Assembly (NCBI GenBank): GCA_035465955.1
Contig: DATIVK010000092.1
Location: forward strand, 1-14,092
Origin: DATIVK01 sp035465955
GTDB taxonomy: Bacteria > Myxococcota > Myxococcia > Myxococcales > Anaeromyxobacteraceae
Direction of reading: 5' to 3'
DNA length: 14,092 nucleotides
In this document: positions 6,938 to 13,096 of the stretch, piece by piece
Layout of the letters: each line of letters starts with the position of its first letter
Numbering within the stretch: position 1 is the stretch's first letter
The notes under the pieces: model-generated
Database searches by the model: none
Told to the model about the DNA's origin: nothing
Seen by the model: the letters and a program-made list of their open reading frames with translations, nothing else
Translations under genes and position numbers: made by a program

Positions 6938-8233
6938 TCAGCGGGCGACCTTGGGGCCCCAGGACGGGGTGGCGATCACGGAGCGCCCGTCGGTGACCAC
7001 CACCTGCCGGTCCCCGTCCGGGGAGGAGACGACGAGCTGGGGCGCCCCCTTCCGGTCGGAGGTGAACGCGAGCAGCCGGCCGTTGGGGGCCCAGCTCGGC
7101 TCCTCGTTGGTCGCCCCCTGGTTCTGCGTGACGCGTTCGATCTTGCCGCTGTCGGGGGAGACGACGAAGACGTCGAAGACCTTCCGCTCGTCGCGGGCCG
7201 TGAAGGCGATCAGGTCGCCGCGGGGGCTCCACTGGGGCGTCTGGTTGTAGTTCCCCTGGAACGTGAGCCGGCGCGGATCGCTCCCGTCGGCGTTCATCAC
7301 GTAGATCTGCGGGGACCCGGCGCGGTTGGAGACGAAGGCGATCCGCCGCCCGTCGGGGGACCAGGTGGGCGAGAGGTCGTCACCCGGGTCGCGCGTGAGC
7401 CGCCGCGCGTTGCCGCCGTCGGCGTCCGCCACCCAGACGTCGGTCGTCCCGCCGCTCTGCGAGGCGGTGAAGGCGATCCTCGAGCCGTCCGGCGACCAGG
7501 TGCCGCCCATGGTCAGCGAGCCGACCGAGACGAGCTTGCGGAAGCTCCGGTCGGCGAGCCGGTAGGTCCAGAGCTCCGGGCGCCCGTTCCGGTAGCTCGT
7601 GACGAGCAGCTCCTTCCCGTCGGGGCGCCAGGACGGCATGAGGATGAGCATCTTCTCGGAGAGCAGCACCTGCGACCGCTTCCCGTCGACGTCGAAGAGG
7701 ACCAGCTCACGCCCTTCCTTCGTCTTCCGGATGGCGGCGATGCGCGTGTCGAAGACGCCCGGCTCCCGCGTGTAGTACTGGAGCACGGCGTCGGCGATCT
7801 GGTGCCCCACCGCGCGCGCCCCGCCGCCGGAGACGGCGGTGGAGAGCAGCTCCCGGCCGGCGCGGACGTCGAAGAGGTGGAGCTCGGCCGAGGCCTGGCC
7901 CGCGTCGCCGCCGACCTTCGCCTTCACGAGCCCGTCGGCGCCCACGTCGCCCCAGCGGGCGAACTTGATGGTGGCGGCCTGGAGCCCCTCGCCCGGGTCG
8001 GCGAGGAAGCCCTTCGGGTCGAGCACCTTGAAGACGCCCGAGAGGTTGAGGTCGGCGCGGACGGTCTCCCACGCCTCGCGCGCCGTGGCGTCGCCGTCCG
8101 GCGAGAACGGGGCGATGGCGATGGGGAGCGGCTGGAAGTTGGGGGAGCCGACCTCGATGACGGGGCGCTCCTGGGCGGCCGAGGGGAGCGCGACGGCCGC
8201 GGCGAGCGCGGCGGCGAGCAGGCGAAGGTGCAT
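6938..8233 (-). CDS. tolB: Tol-Pal system periplasmic protein TolB
   Basis: TolB is the periplasmic part of the Tol-Pal machine, which links Pal in the outer membrane with TolA and helps constrict the envelope at division. The protein has 431 residues, the usual size. A signal peptide ends near PSAAQ (18-21). The N-terminal TolB domain covers about 26-160. A beta-propeller follows, with blades marked by W202, W246, W291, W335 and W381 at 44-46 residue intervals and repeated WSPDG-x2-IAF and ADG-x4-RLT elements; W425 begins a last partial blade. GGAG lies nine bases before the ATG, and the gap from tolA is 17 bases, so one transcript is likely. No pal gene follows; the nucleotidase lipoprotein takes that place. 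Confidence 0.96.
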   Translation of the reverse strand: MHLRLLAAALAAAVALPSAAQERPVIEVGSPNFQPLPIAIAPFSPDGDATAREAWETVRADLNLSGVFKVLDPKGFLADPGEGLQAATIKFARWGDVGADGLVKAKVGGDAGQASAELHLFDVRAGRELLSTAVSGGGARAVGHQIADAVLQYYTREPGVFDTRIAAIRKTKEGRELVLFDVDGKRSQVLLSEKMLILMPSWRPDGKELLVTSYRNGRPELWTYRLADRSFRKLVSVGSLTMGGTWSPDGSRIAFTASQSGGTTDVWVADADGGNARRLTRDPGDDLSPTWSPDGRRIAFVSNRAGSPQIYVMNADGSDPRRLTFQGNYNQTPQWSPRGDLIAFTARDERKVFDVFVVSPDSGKIERVTQNQGATNEEPSWAPNGRLLAFTSDRKGAPQLVVSSPDGDRQVVVTDGRSVIATPSWGPKVAR

Positions 8234-8250
8234 GGTCTGGGCTCCGGGGG

Positions 8251-9015
8251 TCAGGGCGTGTACTCGACGAGGATGCCGTCGCGGCGGTAGCGATCCTTGA
8301 ACTGGGCGGGGGGCGGTGGCAAGCGCGTCGCGAGCGCGCTCCGCTCCACGGAGGCGTCGAAGGCGTCGTTGCCCGAGCGCTTCGCGATCCGGGCGTCGCG
8401 GATCGTCCCGTTCGCCTCGACGAGGATGAGCACGGTCGCGCGGAGGTGGAGCCGCTCCTTCAGCGGGATGGTCGCGGGCGCGCTGTAGTTGGCCTTCAGC
8501 GCGCGCTGCGCGAGGGCGAGGTAGCGGTCCCCCTCGCTCGCCTCCGAGGCGTCGCCCTCGGGATCGCCGCCGGGATCGCCCCAGCGCGGCGCCTCGGCCG
8601 ACTTGTCGCGCTCCATCCGCGACATGACGCGCGCCAGCGGGTCGCCGCCGGCCTTCCCCTCGACCTTCGGCGACGGCGGCGCCGGCTTCGCCTTCACCTT
8701 CGTCGCGTCGAGGACCGGCGCGGCCTTCGCGGCCGGCGCCGCGACGGGCGCGGGGGTCGGGGCCGGGGCCGTCTTCGGCTCGGGCGCGGCGGCGGGGGGC
8801 GGCTCCGCCTCCTTTCGCGGCAGGAGGTTCTCCGGGCGCTTCTCGCCGAGCCGGACGAGCTTCGCCACGATCGGCTTCTGCGCGAGGTCGATCTCGGGGC
8901 CGGCGCGGCGGGCGACGGCCCAGCCCGCGAGCCCGGCGTGGACGAGCGCGGAGACCAGGACCGCCGGCCAGATCCGGTCCCTCCGCTGCAGCGCGCTCGC
9001 CACCATCGCGGTCAC
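8251..9015 (-). CDS. tolA: TolA/TonB-type energy transducer with TonB C-terminal domain
   Basis: This 254-residue inner-membrane-anchored protein should carry force from TolQR to periplasmic partners. One membrane helix lies at about 16-34 (IWPAVLVSALVHAGLAGWAV). A Pro/Ala/Lys-rich spacer runs from 68 to 118, and a TonB-like C-terminal domain from about 163 to 254 (YLALAQRALKANY, VEANGTIRDARI, FDASVERSAL, LPPPPAQFKDRYRRDGI). The spacer is much shorter than the long helix of E. coli TolA and resembles TonB; position between tolR and tolB favours the TolA role. The GTG at 9015 overlaps the tolR stop as GTGA, with GGAGG ten bases upstream; the ATG at 9006 is an alternative start. Assignment of the domain is firm, the name less so. 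Confidence 0.87.
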   Translation of the reverse strand: MTAMVASALQRRDRIWPAVLVSALVHAGLAGWAVARRAGPEIDLAQKPIVAKLVRLGEKRPENLLPRKEAEPPPAAAPEPKTAPAPTPAPVAAPAAKAAPVLDATKVKAKPAPPSPKVEGKAGGDPLARVMSRMERDKSAEAPRWGDPGGDPEGDASEASEGDRYLALAQRALKANYSAPATIPLKERLHLRATVLILVEANGTIRDARIAKRSGNDAFDASVERSALATRLPPPPAQFKDRYRRDGILVEYTP

Positions 9016-9500
9016 TTCGCGTCCGCCTCCGGCTTCGATCTCCCCCCGGCGGGGAGGGCGCCCTCGGCGCTCGACCCGGACGCCGGGTTGGTGATCATGC
9101 CGACGTTGGTGATGCCGGCGCGCTGCACGGTCGCCATGATGTCCACGACGTAGCCGTAGGGGAGCCGGCGGTCGGCCATCAGGAAGAGCTCACGGTCCTT
9201 CTCGGCCCTCGCGTTGGCCCGCAGCCGCTCCTCGAGCGCCTCGTACGGGACGCGGGCCGGGTCGCCGGTGGTGCCGAGCCAGAGCGACTTGTCGGCCTTG
9301 ATGGAGAGCACCAGCTTCTGCTCGTCGGCGTCCACCGCCTTGGCGCGCGCCTCGGGGAGGCTGACCTCCACGCCCTGCTGGATGAGCGGGGCGGTGACCA
9401 TGAAGATGATGAGGAGCACCAGCATCACGTCGACGAGCGGCGTGACGTTGATCTCGCTGAGCGTCTGGCGGCCGGAGCCGCCGCCGGTGGACATGGCCAC
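9012..9500 (-). CDS. tolR: Biopolymer transporter ExbD/TolR family protein
   Basis: TolR works with TolQ as the proton-driven motor of the Tol-Pal system. The protein has 162 residues, one N-terminal membrane helix (about 23-40), and a periplasmic domain. SEINVTPLVDVMLVLLIIFM (15-34) holds the proton-carrying Asp at D24, equivalent to TolR Asp23 of E. coli. The segment MADRRLPYGYVVDIMATVQR (108-127) is the usual TolR C-terminal element. About 25 residues of low-complexity Gly/Ser/Ala tail follow it. A GTG at 9500 is taken as start, four bases after the tolQ stop, with GGGGGTGA just upstream; an in-frame ATG at 9494 is equally possible. The end overlaps tolA by four bases. Confidence 0.94.
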   Translation of the reverse strand: MAMSTGGGSGRQTLSEINVTPLVDVMLVLLIIFMVTAPLIQQGVEVSLPEARAKAVDADEQKLVLSIKADKSLWLGTTGDPARVPYEALEERLRANARAEKDRELFLMADRRLPYGYVVDIMATVQRAGITNVGMITNPASGSSAEGALPAGGRSKPEADAK

Positions 9501-9504
9501 GGCG

Positions 9505-10266
9505 TCACCCCCGCGACGGGCCGAAGAAGTGGCGCCGGACGATGTTCAGGAAGTCGTTCGAGAAGTTGGTCATCTCGGCGTCGAGGACCCGGATCTTCGA
9601 CGTGAAGTAGTTGAAGGCGACGACGGCGGGGATCGCCGCGAAGAGCCCCACGGCGGTGGCGATGAGCGCCTCGCTGATCGGGCGCGCCACCGTCGCGAGG
9701 TTGGCGTTCCCCATCCGGTAGATGTCGTGGAAGGCGTTCATGATCCCCCAGACGGTCCCGAAGAGGCCGACGAACGGGGCGGCGCTGGCGGTCGTGCCGA
9801 GGAAGGGGACCTGCGCCTCGAGGGCGGTCACCTCCGCGGTGGCGGCGCGCTTCAACGCCCGCTCGACGTTCTCGATGCCGCCGAGCTCCGTGCTCATCCC
9901 GTCGGTCTCCCCGTCCTTCCGCGGCGCGGTCACCTTCGAGAGCTCCACGTACGCGGTGCGGAAGACGGCGCTGACCGGCGAGGCCGAGAGGTCCTCCGCG
10001 GCCTGGTAGATCGCGTCGAGCCGCTTCGACTGCCAGAAGATCTCCAGGAACCGGATCGACTGGCGCTGGGCCTTGCGGATCTGGAGCGCCTTCCTGGCGA
10101 TGATGGCCCAGGAGACGACCGACGCGGCGAGCAGGAGCAGCAGCACCGCCGTGACCACGGGGCCCGAGTGGGTGACGATCGCGAGGTAGTCGATCCCCTC
10201 GGGCGCCGGCGCGGCGGCGGGACCCTGGGCGAGGGCGACGGAGAGTGCGGGGTTGGCGGCGGTCAT
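9505..10266 (-). CDS. tolQ: Tol-Pal motor protein TolQ (MotA/TolQ/ExbB family)
   Basis: TolQ forms the stator ring around TolR in the inner membrane and couples proton flow to TolA movement. The protein has 253 residues. Three membrane helices are seen, at about 36-58 (PVVTAVLLLLLAASVVSW), 155-177 and 196-221 (ISEALIATAVGLFAAIPAVV). The segment PFVGLFGTVWGIMNAFHDI (164-182) is the TolQ hallmark and argues for TolQ over ExbB. The reading frame stays open upstream to a GTG at 10332, but those 22 residues are Arg/Pro-rich and precede the natural MTAANPALS start, so the ATG at 10266 is chosen. Its ribosome-binding site is weak. It is the first gene of the tol block and diverges from the lipoprotein gene at 10537. 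Confidence 0.95.
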   Translation of the reverse strand: MTAANPALSVALAQGPAAAPAPEGIDYLAIVTHSGPVVTAVLLLLLAASVVSWAIIARKALQIRKAQRQSIRFLEIFWQSKRLDAIYQAAEDLSASPVSAVFRTAYVELSKVTAPRKDGETDGMSTELGGIENVERALKRAATAEVTALEAQVPFLGTTASAAPFVGLFGTVWGIMNAFHDIYRMGNANLATVARPISEALIATAVGLFAAIPAVVAFNYFTSKIRVLDAEMTNFSNDFLNIVRRHFFGPSRG

Positions 10267-10297
10267 TGTCGGCTCAAGTCTCCGGAAGTCAGGGGCT

Positions 10298-10306
10298 TTT
10301 CTAGCA
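10298..10306 (-). promoter_or_regulatory. Candidate extended -10 promoter for the tol block
   Basis: On the minus strand TGC-TAGAAA (10306-10298) has the TG dinucleotide of an extended -10 box and the TAGA form seen elsewhere in this window. It would start transcription near 10291, about 25 bases before tolQ. No convincing -35 box stands 16-18 bases upstream. Confidence 0.35.
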
Positions 10307-10372
10307 CGGGGCCGTCCATGGGGTGCCCCCATCTCGCCCCGCGGACGTGACGGCCCTCACCCTGGTGTGAAG

Positions 10373-10391
10373 GCGCACCACGACCGTGCGC
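10373..10391. promoter_or_regulatory. Inverted repeat, possible upstream activator site
   Basis: GCGCAC (10373-10378) and GTGCGC (10386-10391) are perfect inverted arms around a seven-base spacer, in the tolQ/lipoprotein divergent region. The site ends 54 bases before the -24 element of the sigma-54-type promoter. That is nearer than many activator sites, but the position is compatible with an enhancer-binding protein. Confidence 0.35.
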
Positions 10392-10419
10392 GGCCCGCAA
10401 CGGAGTAAACGCCCGGCAG

Positions 10420-10444
10420 CGCGAAAACAGTCAGAATATTCGCG
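10420..10444. promoter_or_regulatory. Inverted repeat abutting the -24 element
   Basis: CGCGAA (10420-10425) and TTCGCG (10439-10444) are perfect inverted arms around an A/T-rich 13-base centre. The right arm touches the TGGCAC of the sigma-54-type promoter. It could be an operator or a bending site; the A/T-rich centre stands out in this GC-rich sequence. Confidence 0.35.
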
Positions 10445-10459
10445 TGGCACGCGCGTTGC
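10445..10459 (+). promoter_or_regulatory. Sigma-54 (RpoN) promoter
   Basis: TGGCAC (10445-10450) and TTGC (10456-10459) are separated by five bases. The invariant GG and GC are exactly ten bases apart, as sigma-54 requires. The match to TGGCACG-N4-TTGC is complete. Transcription would begin near 10471, leaving a leader of about 66 bases before the lipoprotein ATG at 10537. Such promoters need an ATP-hydrolysing enhancer-binding activator; none is encoded in this window. Confidence 0.72.
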
Positions 10460-10492
10460 CTCTCCGGTGGGTGTAGGAGTGAACGCCGCAAG

Positions 10493-10515
10493 CGCGCGCC
10501 CCGAAGGGCGGCGCG
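10493..10515 (+). other. Leader hairpin ahead of the lipoprotein gene
   Basis: 10493-10501 pairs with 10506-10515 around a CGAA loop. It gives nine G-C pairs with one bulged G (10511). It lies in the untranslated leader between the predicted start near 10471 and the AAGGAG ribosome-binding site at 10524-10529, which stays unpaired. It might stabilise the message or slow early elongation. No U-run follows. Confidence 0.45.
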
Positions 10516-10536
10516 GGCAACCAAAGGAGCCGCCCA

Positions 10537-11277
10537 ATGAAGCGCATCGCCCTCTTGCTCGCCGCCGTCGCAGGTCTCGGGACCGGGGCCGGCTGCACCG
10601 TCAGCACCGGCAGCGCCTGCGATCCCCAGTCGTTGACCATCGATTGGCGATTCATCGACGCGAACGGAAACTCGGGGCTTGGCTGCGGCGCAGCCGGGGT
10701 CAGTGACCTCGACGTCTACATCGACGGCGCCCGAGTGGTCACGGCGGCCCCGTGCGACCCGGCCATGGCCCTCCAGATCGTGAGCCCGCCGAACGGAGTC
10801 CATCGAGTGGTCCTCGAGGGGTACGACAGCCTCGGCAACTTCATCAACCGCGACTGGGCGGACCTCCCCATCGCGACCTGCGGCGACACATACTGGCAGG
10901 CGAGTCCAGGCAGCGGCTGGCTGGAGTTTCAGCCGACGGGCTGCTCCGCGAACAACGGCAACCTGCTCTATTCGTTGCGCGACGTGACGCGCTCGCCGAC
11001 CGGGGAGGTCATCGACCAGATCGACAGCACCCTCAGTCTGAGCACAATCGCTACCTACACTTGCCAGGGTGGCATCTACTACACAGCCGCGATGCCGTAC
11101 GGCGACTACGAACTCGTGGACCTCGAGGAGGTCAAGGGAGACCTCTCGATGACTTATAGCAGCCACTGCGCTGCCATTCCCGCGCGAGTCGACTTCTACA
11201 GCCCGACCTCCTACAACCCTGACCTGACCGTCTACTCACCGGCGATGACTGTGTTGGGGCCGTCCTGCGGTCTATGA
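10537..11277 (+). CDS. Cysteine-rich lipoprotein of unknown function (paralogue A)
   Basis: I do not recognise this 246-residue protein. The signal peptide MKRIALLLAAVAGLGTGAGC ends in a lipobox with C20, so it should be a lipidated envelope protein. Eight further cysteines (28, 50, 73, 115, 136, 176, 211, 244) suggest four disulfides. It appears to be built from two beta-sandwich-like halves: DLDVYIDGARVV (57-68) with HRVVLEG (89-95), and AAMPYGDYELVDLEE (184-198). Six cysteines and these motifs line up with the next gene, so the two are probably paralogues. AAGGAG seven bases before the ATG is an excellent ribosome-binding site. It follows the sigma-54-type promoter. Codon use looks less GC-biased at third positions than in its neighbours. 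Confidence 0.82.
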   Translation: MKRIALLLAAVAGLGTGAGCTVSTGSACDPQSLTIDWRFIDANGNSGLGCGAAGVSDLDVYIDGARVVTAAPCDPAMALQIVSPPNGVHRVVLEGYDSLGNFINRDWADLPIATCGDTYWQASPGSGWLEFQPTGCSANNGNLLYSLRDVTRSPTGEVIDQIDSTLSLSTIATYTCQGGIYYTAAMPYGDYELVDLEEVKGDLSMTYSSHCAAIPARVDFYSPTSYNPDLTVYSPAMTVLGPSCGL

Positions 11278-11286
11278 TGCCCGCGG

Positions 11287-11307
11287 GCCCCCGCGAGAAC
11301 GGGGGGC
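11287..11307 (+). other. G/C-rich hairpin between the paired lipoprotein genes
   Basis: 11287-11293 pairs with 11300-11307 around a CGAGAA loop, giving seven pairs with one bulged G. It occupies the 48-base gap between the two lipoprotein genes. No T-run follows, so it looks more like a message-processing or stability element than a terminator. Confidence 0.4.
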
Positions 11308-11325
11308 GGACGGGGTAGACCGCAG

Positions 11326-12099
11326 ATGCGCCACGCGACAGCACTGATCGCCGCCATCGCCCTCGGCGCCGGCTGCGTCCTCCAGCAGCAGACCGACACC
11401 GGGCGCGTGGACGTCTACTGGGCCTTCTGGTCGCCGTCGCTCGGAAACATCGGGACGTTCGAGGACGCCGCGGTCGACGTCTGCACGAAGGCGGCGGTGG
11501 ACGACGTCCGGATCACCCTCGTCGACCCGGCCCGCGTGGCCCGCGAGCCGAGCGAGCACCCCTGCATCCCCTCGTACGGTACTCCGGGCGCCGCCTTCAC
11601 CGGGCTCGAGGCGGGGACGTGGGACGTCCTCGTCGAGGGGCGGCGCGGCGGCGTGAAGGTGTTCGAGGCCTGGGGGACCTTCGAGGCGGCCGACGGGACG
11701 CGGGCGGTCGTCGAGGCGAGGGGCGTGCCGCCGCCCGGCAACTGGGACGTCGTCGCGAGCTACTCGACCGGCGCCTGCGCCACCGGCGACCGGCTCGACT
11801 TCGACCTCGTGGACACGGGCGGTGCGGCGCGGAGGGTGGCCTTCTCCACTCACGACGCCGCGGTGAACCCGCCGGTGAGCGTCCCGTGCGGCGCGGGCGC
11901 CGTCACGATCCCCTCGGTCGCGCCTGGCCCCTACGAGCTCTCCGGCGCGGTCCAGGTGAACGGCCCGGGCACGGTCACCTACGCCTTCGCCACCTGCCGC
12001 CCGGCCTGGACGCAGCCGGCCGACGCGACCGTCACGGTCCCGGTGACGGTGACCGCGTCCGTTCCGCCGCCCGACGGGAACGCGGGGGTCTGCCGGTAG
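11326..12099 (+). CDS. Cysteine-rich lipoprotein of unknown function (paralogue B)
   Basis: This 257-residue predicted lipoprotein has a signal peptide with lipobox ALGAGC (C17). Later cysteines are 53, 80, 151, 188, 224 and 256. The order and spacing follow paralogue A: 50/53, 73/80, 136/151, 176/188, 211/224 and 244/256. Matching segments are VDDVRITLVDPARVA (58-72) against SDLDVYIDGARVV, WDVLVEG against HRVVLEG, and VAPGPYELSGAVQV (198-211) against AMPYGDYELVDLEEV. The AxGxYxL-type strands recall carboxypeptidase-regulatory or transthyretin-like folds, but that is inference. The ribosome-binding site is weak, a G-rich run upstream of the ATG at 11326. Co-transcription from the sigma-54-type promoter is likely, because only 48 bases separate the genes. 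Confidence 0.82.
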   Translation: MRHATALIAAIALGAGCVLQQQTDTGRVDVYWAFWSPSLGNIGTFEDAAVDVCTKAAVDDVRITLVDPARVAREPSEHPCIPSYGTPGAAFTGLEAGTWDVLVEGRRGGVKVFEAWGTFEAADGTRAVVEARGVPPPGNWDVVASYSTGACATGDRLDFDLVDTGGAARRVAFSTHDAAVNPPVSVPCGAGAVTIPSVAPGPYELSGAVQVNGPGTVTYAFATCRPAWTQPADATVTVPVTVTASVPPPDGNAGVCR

Positions 12100-12205
12100 C
12101 AGACCGTTGAAGAACGCACGCCACGAGCGGCACTCACCATGGCGATCATCCCCTCCATCCGGCCGAAACCAACCGCCGGCAGCTCGCGGCGCCGCGATCG
12201 CCTTG

Positions 12206-12246
12206 CTCCCTCACCCTAGCCCTCTCCCTCGATGAGGGAGAGGGGA
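12206..12246. repeat. REP-like palindromic element
   Basis: CCCTCTCCCTC (12220-12230) and its exact reverse complement (12234-12244) form an 11-bp stem with a GAT loop. It is preceded by CTCCCTCACCCTAG (12206-12219). From memory, palindromes reading CCCTCACCCTAGCCCTCTCCC are scattered between genes in many GC-rich proteobacterial genomes. It lies in the 283-base gap 12100-12382. That gap also holds a perfect 12-base palindrome (CGCGGCGCCGCG, 12185-12196) and no ORF that I can support. Copy number cannot be tested here. Confidence 0.55.
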
Positions 12247-12382
12247 CGGTGCCAAGAGGGAAGCCGCGTTTCTCGACATCTAGGACGGGACCGCTCCCTC
12301 GTCAGCGACGGCGGTGGCAGAGATCGACGTTGACGACGAGTGGATCGGCGACGTTCGCTTGGGGTATGGGTTCCATCCAGCG

Positions 12383-13018
12383 ATGGAGAACGCTCTGCTG
12401 ATCCCCGTCCGCCGCTCGAAGGCTGCGCTGGTCGCCGCAGCCGTCGCGGTAGCCATGGGGGCGGGCGGGTGCGCGTCGTCGCCCGGGCCGCGGCTGGACG
12501 TGGCCGCGCCATCCCTCCCGCCCCGGGTCTCGGTCCTCGAGGTCGACACCGATCCGGACGGCGCCCGGGTGGTCCTGCTCGCGGGGCCCCACGACGTCGT
12601 CGCCGACTGTGAGCGCGCCCCGTGCCGGTTCACGGTGCCGCCGGGTAGCTACGTGCTCTCCCTTGACGAGGGGAGCGTCCTCTGGCTCTCCGAGTACGAG
12701 CACCAGGTGGGCGTCGAGCTCGCGCCCTGCGCGGCGGAGCAGCTGACCGTCCAGCTCCGCTGGACCGGCCTCGCGCGCGTCAGGGGCTACGGCGCCTCGG
12801 GGCTCGCCCTCGGACTGGGCGTGCCGGTCCTGATCGTGGGCGGAGCGTGGACGGCCGTGGGCGCAGGGCTGGTCGGCCTGTCCGCCCTCGGGTTCTGGGG
12901 CTCGCACGACGCCGGCCAGCACCGCGGCGCCGTCCTCGCGCGGGCGAGCCGTCCGCTCGGCGCCGACGGAGGGCCCGGCTGCGCCTCGGGTCCGCTCGCC
13001 GGCCCGGCGTCGCCCTGA
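12383..13018 (+). CDS. PEGA-like lipoprotein with C-terminal membrane segment
   Basis: I have no family name beyond domain level. From the ATG at 12383 the protein has 211 residues. A basic start (VRRSKA) and hydrophobic run end in GAGGC, a plausible lipobox with C30. Residues 50-95 look like a PEGA-type beta-sandwich: DTDPDGARVVL, then RAPCRFTVPPGSYVLSL. C76 and C81 would sit close together in it, and C116 and C200 lie further on. A Gly/Val/Leu-rich stretch at about 137-172 (GASGLALGLGVPVLIVGGAW onward) should cross a membrane, perhaps as a hairpin. The frame stays open to a GTG at 12314, but that would bury the signal peptide. No good ribosome-binding site is seen. It lies just upstream of murI on the same strand. 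Confidence 0.72.
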   Translation: MENALLIPVRRSKAALVAAAVAVAMGAGGCASSPGPRLDVAAPSLPPRVSVLEVDTDPDGARVVLLAGPHDVVADCERAPCRFTVPPGSYVLSLDEGSVLWLSEYEHQVGVELAPCAAEQLTVQLRWTGLARVRGYGASGLALGLGVPVLIVGGAWTAVGAGLVGLSALGFWGSHDAGQHRGAVLARASRPLGADGGPGCASGPLAGPASP

Positions 13019-13025
13019 CCGAGGA

Positions 13026-13051
13026 GCGTCCGGGCCCACGTCGCCGGACGC
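13026..13051 (+). terminator. Hairpin after the PEGA-like gene, possible terminator
   Basis: GCGTCCGG (13026-13033) and CCGGACGC (13044-13051) form a perfect 8-bp stem with a ten-base loop, seven bases after the stop codon. A second stem, GCGCCC (13061-13066) with GGGCGC (13074-13079), follows just before murI. Neither has a T-run, so intrinsic termination would be weak at best; they may be message 3'-end stabilisers. Confidence 0.35.
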
Positions 13052-13096
13052 GCCCCTCTGGCGCCCCGTGCGCGGGCGCGTATGATGCGCCCGCTC

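Noticed and set aside
3796..6996. A 1066-codon open frame on the plus strand across ppx and the nucleotidase gene
   Set aside because: Its translation is an Arg/Gly/Glu/Asp-rich string with no recognisable motif. It lies antisense to two genes with complete catalytic motifs. Long antisense frames are expected at this GC content.
10357..11166. A 269-codon minus-strand frame opposite the first lipoprotein gene
   Set aside because: The plus-strand gene has a promoter, an AAGGAG ribosome-binding site, a lipobox and a paralogue; the antisense frame has none of these.
12330..12358. TTGACG as a -35 box for the PEGA-like gene
   Set aside because: No acceptable -10 hexamer lies 16-18 bases downstream.
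13081..13086. TATGAT as a -10 box for murI
   Set aside because: No -35 box or extended -10 feature accompanies it, and the sequence includes candidate ATG codons; kept only as a remark.
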